From the NCBI GenBank assembly GCA_944381935.1, contig CALWMN010000009.1, positions 1 through 64,000 of the forward strand: 64,000 nucleotides of DNA, in the 5' to 3' direction. The position numbers and the translations under genes are program-made. Positions 15,184 to 23,053 of the stretch are shown in pieces (the first letter of the stretch is position 1; every line of letters starts with the position of its first letter). The stretch is from an uncultured Mediterraneibacter sp. (lineage in GTDB: Bacteria > Bacillota > Clostridia > Lachnospirales > Lachnospiraceae). The notes beneath the pieces are model-generated. The model was given only the letters and a program-made list of their open reading frames with translations, ran no database searches and had not been told where the DNA came from.

Positions 15184-15555
15184 ATGGGAAAAGAAAAGCT
15201 TAAGAAAGATATGTTTTGGTGCCTGAACTGCGGCTGGACGGGAGGGAGCGAAGGGACGGAGGAGCCTTTGGAGCACTGTCCCAACTGCCTGGCATCTGTC
15301 CATGACAGGGACCGGGAAGGAATCGAATGTGGGGGCATACTGGAGCCGGTAGGCGTATGGGTGAAATCAGAGAAGGAATGGGAGATTGTCCAGAGATGCC
15401 GGTTCTGCGGAGAAATGAGGACAACTCCCATGACGGAACAGGATAACAAAATCAAGGTGCTCTCCATCGCGTCTAAGCCGGTATCTTCTCCGCCATTTCC
15501 GATTGAAAGGGCAGGGGAGCTGACAAGACTGATGGGAGGAAGCACTAACGTGTGA
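15184..15555 (+). CDS. RNHCP-like zinc-ribbon protein, divergent copy
   Basis: 123 residues. Cysteine pairs at C13/C16, C32/C35, C49 and C72/C75 look like two zinc sites. The order matches the RNHCP domain (small bacterial zinc ribbon of unknown role), but the name-giving RNHCP motif is reduced to LEHCPNC, and the GDR step is degenerate. It keeps GVWVKSEKEWEIVQRCRFCGEM, strongly like GVWVRKNGEWALVHRCIRCGKI of the next gene. It is therefore a diverged tandem paralogue of the gene at 15582. AGGAG at 15169-15173 supports the ATG at 15184. The last 30 residues are not conserved in the neighbour. Function unknown, possibly nucleic-acid binding. Confidence 0.7.
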   Translation: MGKEKLKKDMFWCLNCGWTGGSEGTEEPLEHCPNCLASVHDRDREGIECGGILEPVGVWVKSEKEWEIVQRCRFCGEMRTTPMTEQDNKIKVLSIASKPVSSPPFPIERAGELTRLMGGSTNV

Positions 15556-15581
15556 AACTGTAAACAGGAGGTAAAGGAAAA

Positions 15582-15974
15582 ATGAACAGAGAAAAGAAAA
15601 AGAGAAAGCATGACAAAAGATATTTCAGGACGCATCCCTGTACCGATTCCTTCATATGCAGGGTCTGCGGATGGGTGGTCGTCTCTGCGGGAGCGGGTAC
15701 GAATCACAGGAATCACTGCCCGAACTGCCTGCACAGCCTCCATCTGGACCATGAGCCGGGAGACAGGGCATCAGACTGCCACGGATGCATGGAACCGATC
15801 GGGGTATGGGTCAGGAAAAACGGGGAGTGGGCACTGGTCCACCGCTGCATCAGATGCGGAAAAATCAGTTCCAACCGCACAGCGGCGGATGATAATCCGA
15901 CAAAGCTCATTGCACTGGCAATGCGCCCGTTTGGAAGTCTTGTCTCCGATATAAATATGAGATATAATGAATAA
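15582..15974 (+). CDS. RNHCP domain-containing zinc-ribbon protein
   Basis: 130 residues with the canonical RNHCP features: F-x-C-x2-C at C26/C29, NHRNHCPNCLHSLHLD (41-56), PGDR, C-x2-C in DCHGCMEPI, and HRCIRCG followed by DDNP. The N-terminus is very basic (MNREKKKRKHDKR), which suggests RNA or ribosome contact, as inferred for this uncharacterised family. AGGAGG is 7 bases upstream of the ATG. It lies 26 bases after the divergent paralogue and is probably cotranscribed with it. Confidence 0.85.
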   Translation: MNREKKKRKHDKRYFRTHPCTDSFICRVCGWVVVSAGAGTNHRNHCPNCLHSLHLDHEPGDRASDCHGCMEPIGVWVRKNGEWALVHRCIRCGKISSNRTAADDNPTKLIALAMRPFGSLVSDINMRYNE

Positions 15975-16012
15975 AAAATTTTGGTAAAACTTCAGGAGGC
16001 AGGACAGGGACC

Positions 16013-16606
16013 ATGAGAACAAGCAAGATCACAAGAGAACAGGCGATGGAATTGCTGAGAACCTATAATAAGGAGGCGTTCCATATTCAGCATGCCCTTA
16101 CCGTGGAGGGCGTCATGCGCTGGTATGCAGAGGAACTCGGTTACGGCGATGAGGCGGATTATTGGGCGATCAGCGGACTTTTACATGATATTGACTTTGA
16201 GATGTATCCAGAGGAGCACTGCCGGAAAGCGCCGGAACTCCTGGAAAAGGGCGGAGTCGGAGAAGACATGATCTATACGGTCTGTTCCCACGGATATGGG
16301 ATATGCAGCGACAGTGAGCCGGTCCATGAGATGGAGAAGGTGCTTTTTGCTGCGGATGAGCTGACCGGCCTGATCTGGGCAGCCGCACTGATGCGTCCTT
16401 CCAAAAGCGTGATGGATATGGAAGTATCCAGCGTGAAAAAGAAATTTAAGGACAAACGTTTTGCAGCCGGATGTTCAAGGGATGTGATCCGGGCAGGGGC
16501 CAATCGGCTTGGATGGGAATTAAACGAACTGTTTGAAAAGACCATTCTTGCAATGCGCTCCTGTGAAGAGGCTGTCAAAAATGAAATGTCACAGATGGGA
16601 TATTGA
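16013..16606 (+). CDS. HD-domain phosphohydrolase family protein
   Basis: 197 residues with an HD metal-binding domain: H27, the H58-D59 pair in GLLHDIDF, a further His in CSHGYG and an Asp in ADELTG. These five ligands are the usual set for one divalent-metal centre. Members hydrolyse phosphoesters or nucleotides, but the substrate here is unknown. C-terminal residues 140-197 are helical and predicted cytoplasmic. AGGAGG lies about 15 bases upstream of the ATG, rather far, with GGGACC nearer. It is followed 35 bases later by an aldo/keto reductase, probably in the same operon. Confidence 0.78.
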   Translation: MRTSKITREQAMELLRTYNKEAFHIQHALTVEGVMRWYAEELGYGDEADYWAISGLLHDIDFEMYPEEHCRKAPELLEKGGVGEDMIYTVCSHGYGICSDSEPVHEMEKVLFAADELTGLIWAAALMRPSKSVMDMEVSSVKKKFKDKRFAAGCSRDVIRAGANRLGWELNELFEKTILAMRSCEEAVKNEMSQMGY

Positions 16607-16641
16607 GTGATGAGATAAGAGAAATAAGGAGGAGATGCAGG

Positions 16642-17658
16642 ATGGATAAAGTGGTCCTTGGAAAAACAGGCGTTGAAGTGAATAAGAACGGGTTCGGGGC
16701 GCTCCCGATCCAGCGTATTGCGAAGAAGGATGCAGTATATCTTCTCCAGAAAGCCTTTTATAACGGCATCGATTATTTCGATACGGCACGTGCCTATACG
16801 GACAGTGAAGAGAAGATGGGAGCGGCGTTTGCCTATACGAGGGAGAAGATCGTCATCAGCACGAAGACGGCCGCCCAGACCGGGGAGGATTTCTGGAAAG
16901 ATTTGGATGAAAGCCTTAGAAGGCTGAATACAGACTATATTGATATCTATCAGTTCCATAATCCGTCGTTCTGCCCGAAGCCGGGCGATGAGTCCGGCCT
17001 GTATGACGCGGCGCTCAGGGCAAGGGAGCAGGGCAAGATCCGCCACATCGGCATAACGAACCATCGGATCGCCGTGGCAAGGGAAGCAGTTGAATCTGGA
17101 CTGTATGAGACTCTGCAGTTCCCGTTTTCCTATCTGGCAGCGGACGAGGACCTCAGGATCGTGGAAGAGTGCGGTGCAGCGGGCATGGGATTCATCGCGA
17201 TGAAAGGACTCTCAGGCGGACTGATCCACAATTCTGCCGCCGCCTATGCGTTTATGGCACAGCCGCAATTCGCCCACGTGGCGCCTATATGGGGCGTGCA
17301 AAGGGAGTGTGAATTGGACGAGTTTTTGTCCTATCAGGCCTGTCCGCCGCAGCTTGACGGGAAAATGCAGGACGAAATCGAGGCGGATAAGAAGCAGCTT
17401 GCCGGGGATTTCTGCCGGGGATGCGGATACTGTATGCCCTGTCCGGTGGGAATTGAGATCAACAACTGTGCCAGGATGAGCCTGCTTCTCAGAAGAGCAC
17501 CCAAGGAAGGGTGGCTTTCCGGGGAATGGCAGGGGAAGATGAAGAAGATTGAGGAGTGCCTTCACTGCGGGCAATGCATGAAGAAATGCCCGTACGGACT
17601 GAACACGCCTGAGCTCCTCCAGAAGAACTATAAGGATTATCAGACATTTCTGGCATAA
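16642..17658 (+). CDS. Aldo/keto reductase fused to a 2x[4Fe-4S] ferredoxin-like tail
   Basis: 338 residues. The N-terminal barrel has GFGALPIQRI and the catalytic region YFDTARAYTDSE with Asp and Tyr; the Lys site lies in STKTAAQ and the His equivalent in YQFHNPS. The C-terminus (about 255-320) holds two cysteine clusters, CRGCGYCMPCPVGIEINNC and CLHCGQCMKKCPYG, expected to bind two [4Fe-4S] clusters. Such fusions are common in anaerobes and imply electron exchange with ferredoxin or another carrier rather than simple NADPH reduction. AGGAGG at 16627-16632 places the start at 16642, not 16603. Substrate unknown. Confidence 0.87.
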   Translation: MDKVVLGKTGVEVNKNGFGALPIQRIAKKDAVYLLQKAFYNGIDYFDTARAYTDSEEKMGAAFAYTREKIVISTKTAAQTGEDFWKDLDESLRRLNTDYIDIYQFHNPSFCPKPGDESGLYDAALRAREQGKIRHIGITNHRIAVAREAVESGLYETLQFPFSYLAADEDLRIVEECGAAGMGFIAMKGLSGGLIHNSAAAYAFMAQPQFAHVAPIWGVQRECELDEFLSYQACPPQLDGKMQDEIEADKKQLAGDFCRGCGYCMPCPVGIEINNCARMSLLLRRAPKEGWLSGEWQGKMKKIEECLHCGQCMKKCPYGLNTPELLQKNYKDYQTFLA

Positions 17659-17685
17659 AGGGGTCTGCGGGAAGACGCCTGTCTG

Positions 17686-17747
17686 TTGACAAATTGAAAC
17701 TTGAGGTTATAATAGTTTATCAGGAAACTGTTTTCTGATAAACTATT
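17686..17747 (+). promoter_or_regulatory. Promoter and near-perfect 37-bp palindromic operator of the second marR-MATE operon
   Basis: TTGACA (17686-17691), a 16-nt spacer and TATAAT (17708-17713) are consensus boxes. From 17711 to 17747, 13-bp perfect arms (AATAGTTTATCAG / CTGATAAACTATT) flank 11 bases that are themselves nearly symmetric. The palindrome begins in the -10 box and covers the start site, so a bound dimer would block transcription. The adjacent MarR protein is the likely binder. The operator sequence differs from the one at 153-178. Confidence 0.85.
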
Positions 17748-17768
17748 ATTTTGCGTGGGAGTGATTTT

Positions 17769-18221
17769 ATGCGGAATTGTACAGAGTTTTGGATGGGGCT
17801 TAGGGCTACGATGAAACTCTATGAGAAAATGCTCAAAAAAATCTGCACCAGGCATGACCTTACGGTCATGGAGGGAGATGTGATGGGATTTCTCAGGAAT
17901 AATCCAGCCAGGGATACTGCGGCGGATATTGTGGAGCTGCGGCAGTTTTCAAAAGGGGCAGTCTCAAAAGCCGTGGAGGCGCTGATCCGGAAAGGGTTTC
18001 TGGAACGTCATCCAGATGACGGTGACCGCAGAAAAATCCATCTGAAATTGACGGATGCCGCGGAACCTGTCCTTACAGATATCCGAATCGTACAGAACGA
18101 CTTCTGGGATACGGTATTTGCCGATTTTACGGAAGAAGAGTACAGGGTTTATGAAAAACTGAGGACCCGGATTTTTGAAAATGCAAGACGGGCGGACGAG
18201 AGGAGAGAAGAACATGAATGA
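17769..18221 (+). CDS. MarR family transcriptional regulator
   Basis: 150 residues. The winged helix lies about residues 28-100: DLTVMEGDVMGFLRNNP, DIVELRQFSKGAVSKAVEALIRKGFLER (helix-turn-helix) and the wing DDGDRRKIHLKLTDAA. The ATG at 17769 follows TGGGAGTG (17756-17763); the TTG at 17751 precedes that site and is not used. It overlaps the MATE gene downstream by 8 bases. With the palindrome over its promoter, it should act as an autorepressor controlling drug export. This is the second MarR-MATE pair in the window and has separate sequence and operator. Confidence 0.88.
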   Translation: MRNCTEFWMGLRATMKLYEKMLKKICTRHDLTVMEGDVMGFLRNNPARDTAADIVELRQFSKGAVSKAVEALIRKGFLERHPDDGDRRKIHLKLTDAAEPVLTDIRIVQNDFWDTVFADFTEEEYRVYEKLRTRIFENARRADERREEHE

Positions 18222-19605
18222 CGACAAAGAATTTCTGGGGAAAGAACCGGTCGGAAAGCTGCTTTTGAGGCTGGCGCTCCCCACAGTTGCTGCGCAGCTT
18301 ATCAATATGCTTTACAATATCGTAGACCGTATCTATATCGGGCATATCCCGGGGATCGGCGCCACAGCGCTTACCGGCGTGGGGGTGTGTATGCCGCTGA
18401 TCCTTATCGTCTCTGCATTTGCTGCCCTGGTGGGAAACGGCGGCGCACCCAGAGCCTCGATCTTTATGGGGAAAAAGGACAATGAGACTGCGGAGAAGAT
18501 ACTGGGGAACTGTTTTACGCTGCAGATTATTATTTCGGTGATCCTGACTGTGGTCCTTCTGGTTTGGAACCGCGATTTCCTGATGGCTTTCGGGGCGAGC
18601 GAAAACACGATAGAATATGCTGTGAACTATATGAATATCTATGCCCTGGGAACAATCTTTGTGGAAGTGACGCTGGGAATGAACGCCTTTATTACAGCAC
18701 AGGGATTTGCCAAGACGGGGATGCTCTCCGTACTGATCGGAGCGGTTGCCAATATCATACTGGACCCGATCTTTATTTTCGGACTTGACATGGATGTGCG
18801 GGGCGCCGCCCTGGCGACGATCCTTTCCCAGGCGTTATCCTGTACGTGGGTGGTATGGTTCCTCTGCGGGAAGAAGACGACGCTTAGGCTCAGGAGGAGA
18901 AATATCGGACTGCAGCCCGGGATCGTCCTGCCCTGTGTCGCCCTGGGCACGTCGGTTTTTGTCATGCAGGCGAGCGAAAGCGTGATTTCGGTATGCTTTA
19001 ATTCATCCCTGCAGAAATACGGCGGGGACATTGCGGTCGGAGCCATGACGATCCTGACCAGCGTGATGCAGTTTGCGATGCTTCCTCTCCAGGGACTGGG
19101 GCAGGGCGCGCAGCCTGTCATCAGCTATAATTACGGGGCGGACAACGTCGGCAGGGTCCGCGCGACCTACAGGCTGCTTCTAAAGGCAAGCCTTTCCTAT
19201 TCGTGTCTGCTCTGGCTGATCGTCATGCTTTTCCCCCAGGGGTTTGCCGCGATGTTTACGACGGACGCGCAACTGATGGAGTATACAAAGACCGCGCTGC
19301 GGGTCTACATGGCAGCCGCCCTTCTGTTCGGCATCCAGATCGCCTGCCAGATGACATTTAATGCCCTGGGGCGGGCAGTGGAATCCATTGTGGTAGCCGT
19401 CGTAAGAAAATTTGTCCTGCTGATCCCGCTGATCTATATTATGCCTGCCGTTCTCAGGTCGGACCGGACAATGGCAGTCTATATGGCGGAACCTGTCGCT
19501 GATACGATCGCAGTTACTTTTACGGCAGTCCTGTTCGCCATCCAGTTTAAAAAGACACTGGCAAAGCTGGAGAAAAAGCCGCAGGCAGAGCCTGATCAGA
19601 CTTGA
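18214..19605 (+). CDS. MATE family efflux transporter
   Basis: 463 residues, twelve predicted membrane helices in two halves. Typical segments are PTVAAQLINMLYNIVDRIYIGHIPG at the N-terminus and MLPLQGLGQGAQPVISYNYGA in the second half. GAGGAGAG before the ATG at 18214 fixes the start, 8 bases inside the MarR gene. It probably exports a drug or toxic metabolite in response to the MarR ligand. It resembles the NorM/MepA branch and is more G/C-rich than the MATE gene at 652. Confidence 0.9.
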   Translation: MNDDKEFLGKEPVGKLLLRLALPTVAAQLINMLYNIVDRIYIGHIPGIGATALTGVGVCMPLILIVSAFAALVGNGGAPRASIFMGKKDNETAEKILGNCFTLQIIISVILTVVLLVWNRDFLMAFGASENTIEYAVNYMNIYALGTIFVEVTLGMNAFITAQGFAKTGMLSVLIGAVANIILDPIFIFGLDMDVRGAALATILSQALSCTWVVWFLCGKKTTLRLRRRNIGLQPGIVLPCVALGTSVFVMQASESVISVCFNSSLQKYGGDIAVGAMTILTSVMQFAMLPLQGLGQGAQPVISYNYGADNVGRVRATYRLLLKASLSYSCLLWLIVMLFPQGFAAMFTTDAQLMEYTKTALRVYMAAALLFGIQIACQMTFNALGRAVESIVVAVVRKFVLLIPLIYIMPAVLRSDRTMAVYMAEPVADTIAVTFTAVLFAIQFKKTLAKLEKKPQAEPDQT

Positions 19606-19630
19606 TTTTACCTTCGGACGGGAGTATGAT
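19602..19630 (+). promoter_or_regulatory. Promoter of the vanZ-like/oxidoreductase operon
   Basis: TTGATT (19602-19607), 17-nt spacer, TATGAT (19625-19630). The -35 box overlaps the MATE stop codon. It should drive the gene at 19663 and those after it. Confidence 0.55.
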
Positions 19631-19662
19631 AAAACATATTTCCATTTAAAGAAGGTGACAGA

Positions 19663-20226
19663 ATGATCAAAGATCTTATTATATTTGTTTTAAAACCGTT
19701 CTCATTCCTGCCTGCCCTCGCCATGATGTACATTATCTTTTCCTTTTCGGCCCAGACCGGGGTGGATTCCGGGAATTTAAGCTATGAAGTGAGCCATAAG
19801 ATCGTGGAGGCCGGCAATGAAATGCTTCAGAAGGGCCTGGAGGAATGGGAGATCGACCAGCTTGCATACGAGATTGAGTATCCGGTGAGAAAGCTGGCCC
19901 ATATGACAGAGTATTTCATCCTCGCGGTTACAGTATCCTTTCCTTTTTATGTCTACGGGCTGAGGGGGTTTCCCCTCATGCTTGTGGCAGGATTTATCTG
20001 CGTGGCGTTTGCCTGCGGGGATGAATACCATCAGTCTTTTGTGGAGGGAAGAGGACCTTCCGTGCAGGATGTATGTATAGACAGCATAGGAGTATTTTTC
20101 GGAATCATCTGTGTCAGGATCGTGTGCTGGACTCTTCTGGCTCCCGCAAGGATGCTGGAGAGAAGCAGGAGAAGAAGGGAACTGAGAGAGCGCAGGCAAA
20201 GGATCAAATTTGAATCAGGGAGGTAA
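19663..20226 (+). CDS. VanZ-like membrane protein
   Basis: 187 residues with a VanZ-like core: four to five hydrophobic segments, RKLAHMTEYFILAV, and DEYHQSFVEGRGPSVQDVCIDSIGVFFG, which matches the family signature of Asp-Glu-x-His-Gln, an Arg and a later Asp. VanZ itself gives low-level teicoplanin resistance by an unknown route; most homologues have no known function. The C-terminus is basic (RSRRRRELRERRQRIK). It lies 2 bases before the Gfo/Idh gene and is probably cotranscribed. Confidence 0.82.
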   Translation: MIKDLIIFVLKPFSFLPALAMMYIIFSFSAQTGVDSGNLSYEVSHKIVEAGNEMLQKGLEEWEIDQLAYEIEYPVRKLAHMTEYFILAVTVSFPFYVYGLRGFPLMLVAGFICVAFACGDEYHQSFVEGRGPSVQDVCIDSIGVFFGIICVRIVCWTLLAPARMLERSRRRRELRERRQRIKFESGR

Positions 20227-20228
20227 AA

Positions 20229-21221
20229 ATGAAGATTGGAATATTAGGATGCGGCGCTATGGCCGAGACGTTTGCAGAAACACTTTTTAAGATGGAAGAA
20301 GTGGAATGTTATGCCGCCGCTTCAAGAAATATCGGCCGTGCCCGGAAGTTTGCGCGGCAGCATGGGTTTCAGAAAGCATATGGGAGTTATGAAGAGATGG
20401 CTGCGGATCCGGAGGTAGAGCTGATTTATATTGCGACGCCACATCCATGCCATTTTGAAAATATGGAATTATGTATCCGGCATAAAAAACCCGTCCTGTG
20501 TGAAAAGCCATTTACCTTAAATGCAAAGCAGGCAGAGCAGATCAGGAAGCTGGCAAAAGAGGAGGATGTTTTTGCGGCAGAAGCGATCTGGACAAGATAT
20601 ATGCCCTCCAGGGCCCTTATACACAGGATGCTGGACGACGGAAAGATTGGTAAGGTATCAGCACTGACTGCAAATCTTTCCTATGCGCTCAGCGGGATTG
20701 AGAGGATTGTAAGGCCTGAGCTTGCAGGAGGGGCGCTGCTTGATGTTGGGGTGTACGGGATTAATTTTGCCCTGACGTATTTCGGGACGGAAATCGAACG
20801 GATCGAGTCTTCGGTTCAGATGACAGATACCGGTGTGGATGGCATGGAATCGATTACGATCTTTTTTAAAGACGGGAGAATGGCAGTCCTGACGCATGGG
20901 ATCTATGCCAGGTCGGACCGAAGGGGGATTTTTTATGGAGAAAAAGGCTACATGGCCGTGGACAACATTGTGAATCCCCATACGATCGCCCTTTATGATA
21001 CAAAAGACAACCTGATGGAGAAGGTAGAGGTTCCGAAACAGATCAGCGGATATGAGTATGAGGTGCGGGAATGTATGGGAGCGATTCTTGCCGGGGAGAA
21101 GGAGAGCCGGTCCATGCCGCTTTCGGACAGTGTTGAATCCATGAGGATCATGGACGGGCTGAGGGCACAGTGGGGACTTGTGTATCCCCAGGAGCAGGGG
21201 AAACCTGCAGAGATTTCTTAG
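20229..21221 (+). CDS. Gfo/Idh/MocA family NAD(P)-dependent oxidoreductase
   Basis: 330 residues. The N-terminal Rossmann fold starts MKIGILGCGAMAE, followed by IYIATPHPCHFE and the signature CEKPF, whose Lys is catalytic in the family. The C-terminal alpha/beta domain has the expected GGALLDVGVYGINFA segment with Asp and Tyr. Closest in style to dihydrodiol/trans-1,2-diol dehydrogenases and sugar dehydrogenases. It abuts the preceding VanZ-like gene and the next gene (stop at 21221, ATG at 21222). Substrate unknown. Confidence 0.88.
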   Translation: MKIGILGCGAMAETFAETLFKMEEVECYAAASRNIGRARKFARQHGFQKAYGSYEEMAADPEVELIYIATPHPCHFENMELCIRHKKPVLCEKPFTLNAKQAEQIRKLAKEEDVFAAEAIWTRYMPSRALIHRMLDDGKIGKVSALTANLSYALSGIERIVRPELAGGALLDVGVYGINFALTYFGTEIERIESSVQMTDTGVDGMESITIFFKDGRMAVLTHGIYARSDRRGIFYGEKGYMAVDNIVNPHTIALYDTKDNLMEKVEVPKQISGYEYEVRECMGAILAGEKESRSMPLSDSVESMRIMDGLRAQWGLVYPQEQGKPAEIS

Positions 21222-21731
21222 ATGGGGAAAAGTATGAGAGGAATGAGGTTGTATAAAAGGGAGATCAAAGATCCCGCTGTTTTCAGGGAGATACTGGAAG
21301 AATGTGAGGTTGTGAGGATTGGGGCATGTGACCGGGACGGCATGTTCATCGTGCCTGTCAACTATGGGTACGACTTTCTGCCGGAAAGAGCGGGACTTGG
21401 GATCACGCTCTTTATTCACGGGGCAAAAGAAGGGCGGAAAGCAGATGCGTTTGCGGCGAATCCGGACGTGGCGGTGGAGATGGATTGCCGACATGAAGTC
21501 ATCACCGGCGACTATGCCTGCAGCTATTCCTATGCATACCGGAGCATTATGGGCAGGGGGACGGTCTGCATGCTGACAGAAAAAGAAGAACAGATCTATG
21601 CCCTGACAAAGATCATGGAGCATATGGCGCCGGGAGCAAAGATCAGTTTCCGCCCGGAGATGCTGGAGCGGACTGCCGTCTTTCGCATCGATGTAGAAGA
21701 GTTTACCGGAAAAGAGCGAAAAAAGAAATAA
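21222..21731 (+). CDS. Pyridoxamine 5'-phosphate oxidase-fold protein (NimA-like)
   Basis: 169 residues of the split-barrel flavin-binding fold. The recognisable part is EECEVVRIGACDRDGMFIVPVNYGYDF, then IHGAKEGRKADAFAANPDVAVEMD, RSIMGRGTVCML and FRIDVEEFTGKER. NimA-type members bind FMN and some reduce 5-nitroimidazoles; the enzyme activity here is not provable. Three in-frame ATGs (21222, 21234, 21243) compete: the first abuts the upstream stop, the second has GGGGAAAAG just before it. I keep 21222 with low certainty about the exact start. Same operon as the oxidoreductase. Confidence 0.8.
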   Translation: MGKSMRGMRLYKREIKDPAVFREILEECEVVRIGACDRDGMFIVPVNYGYDFLPERAGLGITLFIHGAKEGRKADAFAANPDVAVEMDCRHEVITGDYACSYSYAYRSIMGRGTVCMLTEKEEQIYALTKIMEHMAPGAKISFRPEMLERTAVFRIDVEEFTGKERKKK

Positions 21732-21746
21732 ATTTGGAATGACTTA

Positions 21747-21777
21747 TTGACTTTATATCTGGTACAGGGCTTATAAA
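21747..21777 (+). promoter_or_regulatory. MerR-type promoter with 19-bp spacer
   Basis: TTGACT (21747-21752) and TATAAA (21772-21777) are separated by 19 bases. The over-long spacer is the hallmark of promoters that MerR proteins activate by untwisting DNA. It precedes a MerR-family gene, so autoregulation is likely. Confidence 0.65.
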
Positions 21778-21821
21778 GAGAGCAGGAAAGGAAAAGGATT
21801 CTTCACAAGGAGGGGAATTGT

Positions 21822-22691
21822 ATGAAGTCAGTAAAGGAAGTTTCAATGATTACGGGGATCACGGAGCAGAATATCCGTTTTTATGAAAAGAAAGGACTGC
21901 TGTCCCCAGAACGCAATAGGAAGAATTTGTACCGGGAATATTCGGAGAGGGACATCGACAGGCTGAAGATGATCCTGCTCTTCAGAAAACTGGATATGCC
22001 TCTGGCGGATATTAAAAGACTTCTGGAAGGTGAAGTGACCCTGGACGAGGCGATGGCGGATCAGGTCCGGCGCCTGGAGTCGGAAAAGGAGAAGCTGGAT
22101 GACGCACTGGAGTTCTGTGGAACGATCCGGGAATCCCGGCTCGCGGATCTGGATGTGGACGTGTGTCTTGAACGGATGCGGGAGAAGGAAAAGGCAGGTT
22201 CTGTGTTTGCAAAGATTGCAGAAGACTATACCGCTGTGGTAAAATCAGAGATGGCAAGAACCTTCTCTTTCATGCCGGATGTCCCCTGCGGAACCCCCAG
22301 GGAGTTTACGGATGAACTGCTCAAATATGCGGATCAGGAGAACCTCGATATCGTCATTATAAAAGAAGGGCTGTCCCCGCATTTTCTGATGAACGGGATC
22401 GAGTACCGGGCATACCGGACGTCGGGGCGGTTCGGGATCACGATCCACTGTGAGATGGTCCACCCGGAAGACTATATCCCGGAAGGGATGTCGGAAAAGA
22501 AGTACCGCAGATACCGTGTGCTTTCCTTTGTGGGCATCCCGGTCCTGCTCTTTTTTACCGTGAATTTCTGGGTGTTCCGGGAGGCGTTCAAAAGCTGGGA
22601 AGGCCTGCTTATGGTCCTCATCGCGGTTATCCTGTATACCGCAGAAATTTATTTTGTCTACTACTGCTATGGGAAAAACTTTAAAGGCTAG
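21822..22691 (+). CDS. Membrane-anchored MerR family regulator
   Basis: 289 residues. The N-terminal 70 residues are a MerR winged helix: VKEVSMITGITEQNIRFYEKKGLLSPER and YREYSERDIDRLKMI. A coiled-coil dimerisation helix follows (about 70-125). Residues about 140-220 form a soluble region of unknown fold, including TIHCEMVHPEDYIPEGMSEKKY. Two hydrophobic segments near 229-248 and 261-283 should be membrane helices. A MerR regulator tethered to the membrane is unusual: it would bind DNA at the envelope and sense a membrane signal. GGAGGGG lies just before the ATG at 21822. A 19-bp-spacer promoter precedes it. The target outside its own promoter is unknown. Confidence 0.82.
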   Translation: MKSVKEVSMITGITEQNIRFYEKKGLLSPERNRKNLYREYSERDIDRLKMILLFRKLDMPLADIKRLLEGEVTLDEAMADQVRRLESEKEKLDDALEFCGTIRESRLADLDVDVCLERMREKEKAGSVFAKIAEDYTAVVKSEMARTFSFMPDVPCGTPREFTDELLKYADQENLDIVIIKEGLSPHFLMNGIEYRAYRTSGRFGITIHCEMVHPEDYIPEGMSEKKYRRYRVLSFVGIPVLLFFTVNFWVFREAFKSWEGLLMVLIAVILYTAEIYFVYYCYGKNFKG

Positions 22692-22741
22692 AAAAAGGAC
22701 CAAAAGGAAAGATGAGTCTAACTGACAAGGAGGAGACAGAA

Positions 22742-23038
22742 ATGGTACATCATATTGTAATGTGGAAATTTAAACCTGAGATCGGGGAGGAGAGAAAGCC
22801 AGAGCTGAAAAAGGCGATGAAAGAGAACCTGGCCGGGCTCGTCGGAAAAGTCCCCGGACTGCTCACGGTGGAATTTGTGGAGGAGCCGCTTCCTTCCAGC
22901 ACGCATGACGTGGCGCTGGTGACGACCCTTGAGAAAGCGGAGGATATTTCTGTTTATGCGACGCATCCGGCTCATGTGGCTGTGGCGGATACCTATGTAC
23001 GCCCGTTCGTGACGGAGCGCGTCTGCCTGGATTACTAA
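22742..23038 (+). CDS. Dabb (stress-responsive A/B barrel) domain protein
   Basis: 98 residues, the usual length of a single Dabb domain: VHHIVMWKFKPEI, LVGKVPGLLTVEF and HDVALVTTLEKAEDISVYATHPAHVAV, ending CLDY. AAGGAGGAG at about 22725 places the start at 22742 rather than 22712. The fold forms dimeric ferredoxin-like barrels; no activity can be assigned. It lies between the MerR regulator and the nucleoside phosphorylase gene and may be cotranscribed with either. Confidence 0.85.
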   Translation: MVHHIVMWKFKPEIGEERKPELKKAMKENLAGLVGKVPGLLTVEFVEEPLPSSTHDVALVTTLEKAEDISVYATHPAHVAVADTYVRPFVTERVCLDY

Positions 23039-23053
23039 ACGAGGTGCCGGTTT

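Noticed and set aside
20658-21623. 321-codon minus-strand ORF antisense to the oxidoreductase
   Set aside because: Shadow of two real genes with clear family motifs; His/Phe-rich composition typical of antisense frames.
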